Shown here in pieces: positions 1 to 6,062 of a DNA stretch of 15,971 nucleotides (position 1 is its first letter; every line of letters begins with the position of its first letter). The notes below the pieces were generated by a model. The model was given only the letters and a program-made list of their open reading frames with translations. It made no database searches and had not been told where the DNA came from. This DNA comes from an uncultured Eubacteriales bacterium (GTDB taxonomy: Bacteria > Bacillota_A > Clostridia > Christensenellales > Aristaeellaceae): NCBI GenBank assembly GCA_902775835.1, contig CACYNZ010000036.1, positions 2,106-18,076 of the forward strand, read 5' to 3'. A program made the translations under genes and the position numbers.

Positions 1-2
1 CA

Positions 3-608
3 CCGGATGGATACCTCATTCTGAACGGGCATCACCGCTGGGCAGCCGCACTGCGTGCCGGGATTACGCATGTGATCATCTCCATTGTGAACCTGACCCA
101 GGAAAAGGATATCGAGCGAATGCTCAAGGCCAGCAGTGCGCGGCAGCGCGTCTCCCTGGACCTGGATGAAGTCGTTTTCGTTTCCGGGAATGACGTTCCC
201 ATGGAAAAACCGCTGGGCTTTCCGTGGAGCAGGCTTTACAAGGAACGTGTGCGCTTCGGCCTTCCTGCCCTGTTCTACACGCTGAACACGAAGGAATATG
301 ACATCTGGGTCTACACATCCAAGTATTATTCCTACGACTATCTCAGACACTTCTTCCGGCACAGCCATCTTCCTGTTTCAGGCATTGTGACCGGTGCCGG
401 CAGAAACAATTCGGATCCCAAGACCGCAGAGGCTATCCGGAAGCAGTTTGAGGTCAAGTACACCACCAACGTGCACATTGACAGCAAGATGGTCGTCCGC
501 ACATCCCGCGATTCCGCACAGTATGAGGACTATCCGCTGAGCGGATCTCCTGATACGTGGTCCCGGGAAGTCCTGGAAATCGTCGAAGGGTGGCATCATC
601 ATGGGTAA
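3..608 (+). CDS. ParB/Srx-like domain fused to HAD-like domain protein (5' partial)
   Basis: The reading frame is open from the window edge, so the true start lies upstream; an internal GTG at 72 is not the start, because the codons before it encode a recognisable domain. The first ~40 visible residues carry GHHRWAAALRAG preceded by an Asn, the signature of the ParB/sulfiredoxin-like fold (nucleotide binding, nuclease or kinase in different families). From about residue 50 a HAD-like domain begins: motif I is DLDEVVFV (two Asp), motif II lies in WVYTSKYY, and the motif IV region reads HIDSK. The expected second acidic residue there is Ser, so this copy may be weakened or inactive as a phosphatase. 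The DLDE motif and following WVYTS resemble FCP1/SCP-type phosphatases more than typical DxDG enzymes. The C-terminus is rich in His. It overlaps the next gene, a HAD paralog, by 8 nt. Domain calls are from motifs; substrate and role are unknown. Confidence 0.75.
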   Translation, partial: PDGYLILNGHHRWAAALRAGITHVIISIVNLTQEKDIERMLKASSARQRVSLDLDEVVFVSGNDVPMEKPLGFPWSRLYKERVRFGLPALFYTLNTKEYDIWVYTSKYYSYDYLRHFFRHSHLPVSGIVTGAGRNNSDPKTAEAIRKQFEVKYTTNVHIDSKMVVRTSRDSAQYEDYPLSGSPDTWSREVLEIVEGWHHHG

Positions 609-1116
609 GGAATCCTATGCTGAAAAAATGCGCGTTTCCTTCGATCTGGACGAAGTGCTCTTTGTCTCGCCGGAAACGCACAAGACCGAGCCTCCGCTCC
701 GCTTTCCCCTGAACCGGATCTACAAGGAGCGTCTCCGTCTGGGGACGCCGGATCTGATTCACGCCCTGCAGAGCATGAATTATGAGGTATGGGTGTATAC
801 CTCTTCCTTCCGCTCAGACCAGTACATCGCCAGACTGTTCCGCCACTATGGCATCCGCTTTGACGGAATTGTCAACGGTACCCGCCATCTCCGGGAAGTG
901 CAGCGTTCCAACAAGACGGTGCTTCCCCAGAAACTGCCCAACCGCTACAGAATTTCCCTGCATATCGATGATGAGGAAGCCATCTGCACCGCCGCAGGCC
1001 AGTATGGTTTCCGCGCCTACCAGCTCAACGCCCAGGACGACGACTGGAAGGAAAAAATCATCGAGACCGCAGAACATATCAAAAAACTTGAACACTTTTC
1101 CGATGCGGACACCTGA
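601..1116 (+). CDS. Stand-alone HAD-like protein, paralog of the preceding HAD domain
   Basis: A 171-residue protein starting at ATG 601, inside the end of the upstream gene (8-nt overlap), which implies translational coupling. Motif I is DLDEVLFV near residues 16-23, motif II is in WVYTSSF, and the motif IV region is HIDDE, retaining both acidic residues. It aligns along its length with the HAD part of the upstream protein (RIYKER/RLYKER, YEVWVYTS/YDIWVYTS, LFRHYGI/FFRHSHL), so the pair arose by duplication. As HAD enzymes use the first Asp as nucleophile and the motif IV acids to hold Mg2+, this copy looks catalytically competent while its partner looks degenerate. A plausible reading is an active/regulatory pair, but this is inference. 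No signal peptide or membrane segment; probably cytoplasmic. A strong terminator follows directly. Substrate unknown. Confidence 0.75.
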   Translation: MGKESYAEKMRVSFDLDEVLFVSPETHKTEPPLRFPLNRIYKERLRLGTPDLIHALQSMNYEVWVYTSSFRSDQYIARLFRHYGIRFDGIVNGTRHLREVQRSNKTVLPQKLPNRYRISLHIDDEEAICTAAGQYGFRAYQLNAQDDDWKEKIIETAEHIKKLEHFSDADT

Positions 1117-1127
1117 TCCGCCCAGAC

Positions 1128-1174
1128 AAAGCATGATCCCCGGGCCTTTTCCAGACCCGGGGATCATGCTTTTT
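1128..1174 (+). terminator. Rho-independent terminator after the HAD pair
   Basis: A perfect 17-bp inverted repeat (arms 1128-1144 and 1156-1172, core GCATGATCCCCGGG) with an 11-nt loop runs into a T-run ending at 1174. It sits 12 nt after the stop of the second HAD gene. On the minus strand only a short TTTGTCT follows the stem, so it may also slow transcription coming from the convergent operon, but its main orientation is plus. Confidence 0.9.
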
Positions 1175-1211
1175 ATCCGGCCCAAAGGAAATGTCCGGCA
1201 TGATGATGACC

Positions 1212-1257
1212 GCCCCTGCACAAGGGGCATCCGTGCACAGTTTCGGGATGCATCCCG
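1212..1257. repeat. Two small hairpins downstream of the minus-strand operon
   Basis: Just past the 3' end of the TIGR04076 gene there are two inverted repeats: GCCCC/GGGGC with a 7-nt loop (1212-1228), and a perfect 14-nt palindrome CGGGATGCATCCCG (1244-1257). Neither is followed by a T-run on either strand, so they are not classical intrinsic terminators. They could stabilise the 3' end of the minus-strand mRNA, or be chance. Confidence 0.35.
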
Positions 1258-1274
1258 GCGGAACAGGACATGCC

Positions 1275-1685
1275 TCACCCGGTATAGGCATCCTCAGCCG
1301 TGTTTCTGAAATTCTGCTTCTCCAGCCACGCCCGCTCCTCATCGTTTTCAGGAATGTCGATACGCTCGATCTTGAAGATCACCGGCCTTGTGCCATCATT
1401 GCAGCAGGTAATCATCATGCGGTTGTCATTGGTCCAGCCTTTCATGATCGAACCGCCCTGCAGGGCCGTATACACGTACCGGCTGACAGCATCCCACGCT
1501 TCACCGCAGAACCTGCCGTTCATCAGATGATAGAAATCATCCTGCTGCGGCGTGCGTCTGAGGAGGAAGGTGTCGCCCGGCCTGAAAAACGGACACGGGC
1601 CGGACCTGGGATCGGCCAGGTATTTTTCCTGAAGATCAGGGAAGCACTTGGTTTCCAGTACCGTTATTCTGCATTCGTACTGCAT
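1275..1685 (-). CDS. TIGR04076 family protein
   Basis: A 136-residue protein with the features of the TIGR04076 family: an N-terminal MQYECRITVLETKCF strand, a GPCPFFRPGD segment, a central Trp-containing region (EAWDAVSRYVYTALQGG), and the C-terminal CCNDGTRPVIFKIERI block. The start at 1685 is chosen because family homology begins there and a purine-rich AAGGAAAAG lies about 5 nt upstream; a longer reading frame exists but adds only basic residues. The family's molecular function is not established; conserved Cys residues suggest metal or redox chemistry. The first 50 nt overlap the 3' end of the radical SAM gene in another frame, so its ribosome binding site lies within that gene and translation is probably coupled. 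It is the last gene of the minus-strand block. An acidic ~20-residue tail extends past the conserved block. Confidence 0.8.
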   Translation of the reverse strand: MQYECRITVLETKCFPDLQEKYLADPRSGPCPFFRPGDTFLLRRTPQQDDFYHLMNGRFCGEAWDAVSRYVYTALQGGSIMKGWTNDNRMMITCCNDGTRPVIFKIERIDIPENDEERAWLEKQNFRNTAEDAYTG

Positions 1686-2565
1686 GATCTTTTCCTTTCT
1701 TTGCGGTCTTTGTAATCTCTTCATGATAGAAATAGTTGCAGATCACAGGCGATTCCCCGAAAGGCGCACGATGCTGATCGTCGTCCCGGATGTACAGCAT
1801 GCCCTCCTTCTCCGCATACTTTCTGATTTCCTGATCCAGTTCAGTCCAGTAGGACCGGTCCTTTTTCGTATAGATCTCATGATACAGCCCGTCCAGTTCC
1901 GGATGATGCTCATGAATCCACTCGAGAATGCGCTTCCTGTAGTCACCCCGCAGATTCAGGTTTTCGAGCCAGACAAGGTTGCACCGTCCCCTGGCCCGCT
2001 CGATGATTTCCATCACATCCGTAATACCGGGGAAAATCGGTGAAATGAAGCAAGTCGACTGGATTCCCGCCTCATAGAACTGCCGCATGGCCTCAAACCT
2101 GCGCTCAATGCTGACTGCCCGGTCCATTTCCCGGCGGAAATTCTCATCAAGCGTATTAATGGACCAGGATACATGCGCGCTCGGAAACTGACGGATCAGA
2201 TCCAGATCCCGCAGAATCAGATCCGACTTCGTGGAAATACTGACACTGATGCCCGTGTCCAGAAGCTGCTCCAGCAGAGCCCTGGTCCGCCCGTATTTCT
2301 TTTCCAGCGGCTGATACGGATCTGTCACCGAACAGAAAAAAGCTTCTTTTCCGGCGTACTTTCCAGGCTTTCTGATGGCGGGCCAGCTTTTGACATCCAC
2401 AAACTCGCCCCACGCCTCCGGATGATTGGTAAAGCGCTTCATGAAGGAGGCGTAACAGTACCTGCAGGCGTGCGAACATCCCACATACGGATTGACGGCA
2501 TAATCCGACACAGGCAGATTGGTCTTTGTCATGATATCCTTTACTTCAATTTCCCTGACAACCAT
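1636..2565 (-). CDS. SplB-like (COG1533) radical SAM protein
   Basis: A 309-residue protein. Near the N-terminus NPYVGCSHACRYCYA carries the CxxxCxxC motif (Cys30, Cys34, Cys37) that binds the [4Fe-4S] cluster and SAM. The NPY-GC-H-C-YCYA context is typical of the spore photoproduct lyase-like COG1533 group, many members of which are not DNA repair enzymes. Further TIM-barrel segments are recognisable: SVTDPYQP, SISTKSDLILRD, SWSINTLDE and SPIFPGITD. The start at 2565 (MVVREIEV) is preferred over an upstream in-frame start, because the extra 20 residues are not conserved-looking and an AAGGAGAGGGG tract lies ahead of 2565. It follows the second ABC permease by 70 nt with no visible terminator, so it may be read through from the ABC operon. 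It overlaps the TIGR04076 gene by 50 nt. Substrate unknown; the pair may act together. Confidence 0.87.
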   Translation of the reverse strand: MVVREIEVKDIMTKTNLPVSDYAVNPYVGCSHACRYCYASFMKRFTNHPEAWGEFVDVKSWPAIRKPGKYAGKEAFFCSVTDPYQPLEKKYGRTRALLEQLLDTGISVSISTKSDLILRDLDLIRQFPSAHVSWSINTLDENFRREMDRAVSIERRFEAMRQFYEAGIQSTCFISPIFPGITDVMEIIERARGRCNLVWLENLNLRGDYRKRILEWIHEHHPELDGLYHEIYTKKDRSYWTELDQEIRKYAEKEGMLYIRDDDQHRAPFGESPVICNYFYHEEITKTAKKGKDHAVRMQNNGTGNQVLP

Positions 2566-2635
2566 GAAGCGTCCCCTCTCCTTCCAAATGATCCGTTCTG
2601 TACACGTTTTCCCCAGGTCACACACCGGCGGACCG

Positions 2636-3436
2636 TCAGCTTCCGGAAGACCGGTAAAACCTCATGGCTCCGGAAAAAAGAAGCACCATGCAGCCGTACA
2701 GGACAAATCCCGACAGCGGACTTACCCATGCCGTCCACGCCGGCCAGCCGAAGATGGGTTTTCCCAGGATATGGGAGGCCGGAACATGCATGACCAGCGC
2801 GAAAGGTGCGATGACTGTAAACAGCGTGCGCAGCGGCCTGGGAAACGCATCCACCGGATACTGGCAGGCACTGCGTCCTCCATAGGTGAGCGCATTGGCG
2901 ATTTCCACGGACTTCACACTGTGAATGCACAGCACCGCCTCAGTCATGAAAAGCCCCAGAATCAGCCAGAATCCGCAGAAAATGCTCTCCGCCAGCAGAA
3001 GACCGTTCTGCCAGGACCAATGGACATGGGAAAGCCTGCTTCCGATGATCAGGCTGGCGGTGCCCACAGCGATGCAGGTAATGCGCCTTGGATCCACTGC
3101 GCTGCATAATACCTGGGTCAGAATTCCTCTCGGACGGACCAGGAATGTGTCCAGCTGCCCGGACCGGACCATGGATGGAAAGTTTCCGGTAATGCCCCGT
3201 CCAAAGCATTCCGTGAGATAGAACGTCACTGACATCAGGCCGAAAAAGAAATACAGGTCTCCGGCATTCCACTGATTCAGATGATCAAAGCGGTCCACCA
3301 GAAGTATGACCGCCATCAGCTCCCCGCCCTCCATAATCAGCTGGGCCAGGTTCTGGAGCAGGAAGGACAGAGGATACTGCATCTGGCTTTTTATAAGCAT
3401 GCCCATGGATCGGATATACAGGCGCAGTGTATTCAT
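2636..3436 (-). CDS. ABC-2 type permease subunit (COG3694-like)
   Basis: A 266-residue integral membrane protein with about six hydrophobic segments, including ones near the SFLLQNLAQL, LYFFFGLMSVTFYL, CGFWLILGLFMTEAV and FVLYGCMVLLF stretches. The internal NFPSMVRSGQLDTFLVRP stretch is characteristic of the COG3694/DUF990 group of exporter permeases. It is the second membrane partner of the ATPase encoded two genes upstream. Only 4 nt separate it from the preceding permease stop, and its GGGAGGG ribosome binding site overlaps the end of that gene, so the subunits are likely made in matched amounts. The substrate of this exporter class is mostly unknown; drug or metabolite export is often assumed. 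The start at 3436 fits both the binding site and the membrane topology. Confidence 0.85.
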   Translation of the reverse strand: MNTLRLYIRSMGMLIKSQMQYPLSFLLQNLAQLIMEGGELMAVILLVDRFDHLNQWNAGDLYFFFGLMSVTFYLTECFGRGITGNFPSMVRSGQLDTFLVRPRGILTQVLCSAVDPRRITCIAVGTASLIIGSRLSHVHWSWQNGLLLAESIFCGFWLILGLFMTEAVLCIHSVKSVEIANALTYGGRSACQYPVDAFPRPLRTLFTVIAPFALVMHVPASHILGKPIFGWPAWTAWVSPLSGFVLYGCMVLLFSGAMRFYRSSGS

Positions 3437-3440
3437 GTGC

Positions 3441-4232
3441 TCACCCTCCCTGAATGATCAGCCGCCGCTGGTTCCGCCGCCAGAAACAGCACCCGGCAAA
3501 AACCAGGACCGTTGTCCATCCGGCCTGCAGAAGCAGCACGCCCGGAGCCTGTGACAGCGCATACTCTCCGGTATACAGTCGTATGGGGGCATCCAGCAGC
3601 TGCGCGTAGGGCAGAAGGGTAATGACGCGCTGCCAGCTGTCCGGATACAGGGTCAGCGGAAGCACGTTGCCGCAAAGGATCATCATCAGAAGATTCAGCA
3701 TGGCCTGAAATCCCCTCTGGTCCAGCGTCCGCATGGTGCAGGCCATGGTAATGTTTTCCATGGCACAGACACAGCAAAGCCCCAGCATCAGCGCCAGAGC
3801 GGCTACCAGCAGAGCCGCGCCGGAGACCGGCAGACCAATTCCCCAGCCTTGCGGCAGAAGAGCTGCGACCACAAGCATGGGACATGCCCGGAGCAGGCTT
3901 CCCATCAGCTTCTGTGCCATGATGCGGGCGTAATAGAACCCGTACAGATCAAGCGGACGGCACAGATCATAGGCTATGCCGCCGGTTCGGATCTTGTCCA
4001 TCAGATCCCCGTCAGAGGACAGAATCATCCGGAAAAAGGCCTGCTGCAGCCAGACATAGGTGGCCACATGGGAAAACGGCGTGTTCTGGGGCTTTCCCGC
4101 ATAGAGCGTCCGATACAGCGCCACCAGAATCAGGCCGAAGAAAACCTGACAGGCGATCCCGCCCAGTGCTGCCCCCCGGTAATGCGTCTCCATGCGCAGA
4201 CGCATCCTGAATATGGACAGATATGCTCTCAT
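3441..4232 (-). CDS. ABC-2 type permease subunit (COG4587-like)
   Basis: A 263-residue membrane protein with about six hydrophobic segments (for example the VFFGLILVALYRTLY, LLVAALALMLGLCCVCAM and LLNLLMMILCGNVL stretches). The loop DGDLMDKIRTGGIAYDLCRP corresponds to the RSG-LD-LVRP loop of its partner permease and fits the COG4587 group. It is thus one half of a heterodimeric exporter channel. Its ATG overlaps the TGA of the ATPase gene by 4 nt (ATGA), a classic coupling arrangement; the GGGAG ribosome binding site lies in the end of the ATPase gene. The cytoplasmic N-terminus is basic, as expected for this topology. Substrate unknown. Confidence 0.85.
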   Translation of the reverse strand: MRAYLSIFRMRLRMETHYRGAALGGIACQVFFGLILVALYRTLYAGKPQNTPFSHVATYVWLQQAFFRMILSSDGDLMDKIRTGGIAYDLCRPLDLYGFYYARIMAQKLMGSLLRACPMLVVAALLPQGWGIGLPVSGAALLVAALALMLGLCCVCAMENITMACTMRTLDQRGFQAMLNLLMMILCGNVLPLTLYPDSWQRVITLLPYAQLLDAPIRLYTGEYALSQAPGVLLLQAGWTTVLVFAGCCFWRRNQRRLIIQGG

Positions 4233-5203
4233 AGGCCCATCTCCCGATACATATCCGCGATCAGATAGTCGATATTCCGGGACTGCATGGTCAGCTCCCG
4301 TATGGGACCCGCCTGCTGAAGCAGGTTCAGAAGTTCCGAGGCGGAAATCTGTTCCTGCTCATAGGTGAGGCGAAGCATATCCCCTTCCCTCTGCATCGAT
4401 ACATGCTGCGGCAGCACGGGCATGCATTCGCTGCTGCCGTAGCGGACTTCCACCGTCCGTGTCCTGTCATAGCGGTGGAGAAGTTCCTGCAGGGAGCCGT
4501 CATACAGTTTCTGCCCCCGTCCCAGCACCATGACCCGTGAACAGAGAGCCGAAATGTCTTCCATGTCATGGGTGGTCAGGAGAATGGTGGTCCTGTACTC
4601 CTGATTCTCCCACTTCAGGAAATCGCGCAGTGCCAGCTTGCTGACAGCATCCAGGCCTATGGTGGGCTCGTCCAGAAACAGAATCTCCGGCTGATGCAGC
4701 AGAGAGCCGCACAGTTCAGCGCGCATGCGCTGGCCAAGGCTCATCTGCCTGAGCGGAGTCCGCAGCAGCTTTCCCAGGTTCAGCGCGTCTGCCAGTTCAT
4801 CCAGTCTTTTCCGAAATGATGCATCCGGAATCCTGTAGATATCCCTGAGCAGCATGTAGCTGTCCAGAATCGGCACATCCCACCACAGCTGCATCCGCTG
4901 TCCGAACACCACGCCGATGTGCTTCACATACTTTTTCCGGTCTCTCCACGGAATTTGCCCGCCCACAATGGCAGAACCCCCGTCCGGTGTCAGAATTCCC
5001 GACAGAATTTTAACGGTGGTGGACTTGCCGGCTCCATTGGGACCGATGTATCCGATCAGCTCGCCTTTTTCAATTTCAAAGGAAACATCCTTCAGCGCCT
5101 GGACTGTTTCCTTTTCGCGGAACAGCGCGCCCTTTTCGCGTTTTTTCCGGACGACAAACTGCTTGCTCAGTCCATCTGCCCGTATATAACTGTTTTCCGA
5201 CAT
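4229..5203 (-). CDS. ABC transporter ATP-binding protein (COG4586-like)
   Basis: A 324-residue ATPase that would power export through the two downstream permeases. Walker A is GPNGAGKST (residues 54-62), the Q-loop lies near FGQRMQLWW, the signature is SLGQRMR (155-161) instead of canonical LSGGQ, Walker B is ILFLDEP (174-180), and the H-loop His is in LLTTHDMED (about 212). The LGQRMR signature and the IGVVFGQRMQLWWD stretch are normal for the COG4586 subfamily and match the COG4587/COG3694 permeases encoded next to it. The start at 5203 (MSENSY) is chosen because AAGGAG lies 6 nt upstream; the open frame continues upstream for 68 codons, but those residues look non-coding and cover the likely promoter. 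It is the first gene of the minus-strand operon. Confidence 0.92.
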   Translation of the reverse strand: MSENSYIRADGLSKQFVVRKKREKGALFREKETVQALKDVSFEIEKGELIGYIGPNGAGKSTTVKILSGILTPDGGSAIVGGQIPWRDRKKYVKHIGVVFGQRMQLWWDVPILDSYMLLRDIYRIPDASFRKRLDELADALNLGKLLRTPLRQMSLGQRMRAELCGSLLHQPEILFLDEPTIGLDAVSKLALRDFLKWENQEYRTTILLTTHDMEDISALCSRVMVLGRGQKLYDGSLQELLHRYDRTRTVEVRYGSSECMPVLPQHVSMQREGDMLRLTYEQEQISASELLNLLQQAGPIRELTMQSRNIDYLIADMYREMGL

Positions 5204-5315
5204 GAGCTTCTCCTTGATTCCTGTCATGGATATGTCCAGACACATCCGGTTTCTTTTTCCGATCCGGCGTTCACGACTGTGTCCGCCCCGCCTCCTGAGA
5301 AGTGCAGCTTCCGCT

Positions 5316-5344
5316 ATCATACAGCAAAAAAGCGCTTCTGCAAA
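5316..5344 (-). promoter_or_regulatory. Possible sigma-A promoter of the ABC exporter operon
   Basis: On the minus strand a TATGAT -10 (5316-5321) is preceded after 17 nt by TTTGCA (5339-5344), a partial -35 match. It would give a leader of about 100 nt before the ATPase start at 5203. This is the best match found by eye in the region; the weak -35 keeps confidence low. Confidence 0.4.
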
Positions 5345-5457
5345 GCACAAACTGTTTCCGCATGCTCTTTTCGTCCATTCCTGCAAAATGAAAGTGTCCG
5401 GCACCAAAGCAGCATATCACTCGATCAGAAAAAAGCTGAAAAATCTGCAAGACGGGC

Positions 5458-5486
5458 TTGACGAGTTAGTTAGTCTAAACTATAAT
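5458..5486 (+). promoter_or_regulatory. feo operon promoter (sigma-A type)
   Basis: TTGACG (5458-5463) and a consensus TATAAT (5481-5486) are separated by exactly 17 nt, a near-perfect housekeeping promoter. The predicted transcription start is near 5493, about 60 nt before the first feoA ATG. The spacer and -10 are overlapped by a DtxR-like palindrome, so repressor binding would block polymerase. Confidence 0.85.
5465..5483. promoter_or_regulatory. Putative DtxR/IdeR-type iron repressor operator 1
   Basis: Centred on 5474, TTAG-T-CTAA forms the core of a palindrome. Compared with the DtxR/IdeR consensus TTAGGTTAGSCTAACCTAA, 14 of the 18 non-central positions match. It lies within the spacer and reaches into the -10 of the feo promoter, as expected for an iron-dependent repressor. 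Outer arms GCTTGA (5456-5461) and TCAAGC (5489-5494) are nearly concentric with it. It is not a Fur-box (GATAATGATTATCATTATC-like) pattern. The regulator itself is not encoded in this window. Confidence 0.55.
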
Positions 5487-5495
5487 GTTCAAGCG

Positions 5496-5514
5496 TTAGG
5501 CGATGCTAACGCAC
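5496..5514. promoter_or_regulatory. Putative DtxR/IdeR-type operator 2 / leader hairpin
   Basis: TTAGG and GCTAAC halves fall in the same register as the DtxR consensus (13 of 19 positions), within a perfect inverted repeat GCGTTAG (5493-5499) / CTAACGC (5506-5512). Its centre at 5505 is 31 bp from operator 1, about three helical turns, placing both sites on the same DNA face. It overlaps the predicted transcription start. Because the arms are perfect, it could alternatively act as a 5' stabilising hairpin in the feo mRNA. Confidence 0.45.
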
Positions 5515-5554
5515 TGCCGCACAATTCCGCATGCATCAGGAGAGGAGAAGACAG

Positions 5555-5767
5555 ATGATGCCATTAAGCTATGCGACCCCCGGGGAAGAATCAGTCATCC
5601 GCAAAATCGGAGGCAGTCCTGACGTCAAGAAGCACCTGGAAAATCTGGGCTTTGTGGCGGGAAGCACGGTAAAAATCGTTACAGCACTGGACGGAAACAT
5701 CATCGTGAAAGTCAAGGAATCCCGGATTGCCATCAGCGATGAGATGGCCCGCAAAATCATGATCTGA
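5555..5767 (+). CDS. feoA: FeoA family ferrous iron transport protein (first copy)
   Basis: A 70-residue SH3-like FeoA protein, recognised by the pattern of a short glycine turn (IRKIGGSPDVKKHLENLGFVAGSTVKIV), a central hairpin (ALDGNIIVKVKESRIAI) and the C-terminal SDEMARKIMI segment that matches the usual xLxxxxAxxIxV end. FeoA is a small cytoplasmic partner of FeoB thought to regulate its transport or GTPase activity. The start at 5555 is preferred over ATG 5531, because AGGAG lies 7 nt upstream of 5555 and FeoA homology begins just after it; ATG 5558 is an adjacent alternative. It is the first gene of the operon, 15 nt before a second, clearly different feoA. Such double feoA arrangements are common in Clostridia and relatives. 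Confidence 0.9.
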   Translation: MMPLSYATPGEESVIRKIGGSPDVKKHLENLGFVAGSTVKIVTALDGNIIVKVKESRIAISDEMARKIMI

Positions 5768-5782
5768 CAAGGAGGAGCAAGG

Positions 5783-6004
5783 ATGAGCAGTTTAAGGGAA
5801 GTACCCGTGGGCGGAAAGGCAAAGGTTGTGAAAATTCACGGTGAGGGTGCCGTCAAGCGCCGGATTATGGACATGGGCATCACCAAGGGTGTGGAAATCT
5901 ATGTCCGCAAGGTGGCACCGCTGGGTGATCCCATAGAGATAACCGTGCGCGGCTATGAACTGTCCCTGCGCAAGGCTGATGCTGAGAGCATTGAAGTCGA
6001 ATAA
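5783..6004 (+). CDS. feoA: FeoA family ferrous iron transport protein (second copy)
   Basis: A 73-residue SH3-like FeoA protein. It has the family hallmarks: LREVPVGGKAKVVKI, then RRIMDMGITKGVEIYV (the conserved R-L-x-x-x-G-h-x-x-G block), then VAPLGDPIEITVRGYELSLRKADAESIEV, in which PLGDP-x-x-h-x-x-R-G-x-x-h-x-L-R is the classic FeoA signature. It is closer to canonical FeoA than the first copy. An AAGGAGGAG ribosome binding site lies upstream of ATG 5783. It probably contacts the FeoB cytoplasmic part; that two different FeoA subunits form a heteromeric regulator is inference. Confidence 0.93.
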   Translation: MSSLREVPVGGKAKVVKIHGEGAVKRRIMDMGITKGVEIYVRKVAPLGDPIEITVRGYELSLRKADAESIEVE

Positions 6005-6016
6005 TTATTTGTCCAT

Positions 6017-6043
6017 CTGTTAGCTTATACTAATTGATAACAG
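6017..6043 (+). repeat. Inverted repeat between the second feoA and feoB
   Basis: CTGTTA (6017-6022) and TAACAG (6038-6043) form a 6-bp stem with a 15-nt AT-rich loop just ahead of the feoB ribosome binding site (AGGAGG at 6046-6051). It may tune feoB translation or mark an internal protein site; no T-run follows, so it is not a terminator. Short arms make chance possible. Confidence 0.35.
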
Positions 6044-6062
6044 TCAGGAGGATCCGTATACA

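Larger units (their letters stand above)
5204..5554. promoter_or_regulatory. Divergent intergenic regulatory region (ABC operon / feo operon)
   Basis: A 351-nt gene-free stretch between two divergent operons. The left part is the leader of the minus-strand ABC operon, with a possible promoter at 5316-5344. The right part holds the feo promoter and two palindromic operators, followed by a leader of about 60 nt to the first feoA. It is visibly more AT-rich around 5400-5490 than the coding DNA. No known riboswitch or T-box is recognisable. A short reading frame through 5202-5558 on the plus strand has no ribosome binding site and is not considered a gene. Confidence 0.7.

Noticed and set aside
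3..608. Plasmid or chromosome partition (parB) gene
   Set aside because: Only the ParB/Srx-like fold motif is shared. The rest is HAD-like, no parA or parS-like repeats are nearby, and a helix-turn-helix DNA-binding domain is absent from the visible part.
1191..1715. A 174-codon plus-strand open frame opposite the TIGR04076 gene
   Set aside because: The minus-strand TIGR04076 match is clear and has its own ribosome binding site; the plus-strand frame also begins just after a strong terminator, with no promoter evident.
5204..5407. N-terminal extension of the ABC ATPase reading frame by 68 codons
   Set aside because: The extra residues are Cys/Arg-rich without conservation features, and AAGGAG sits 6 nt before the internal ATG at 5203.
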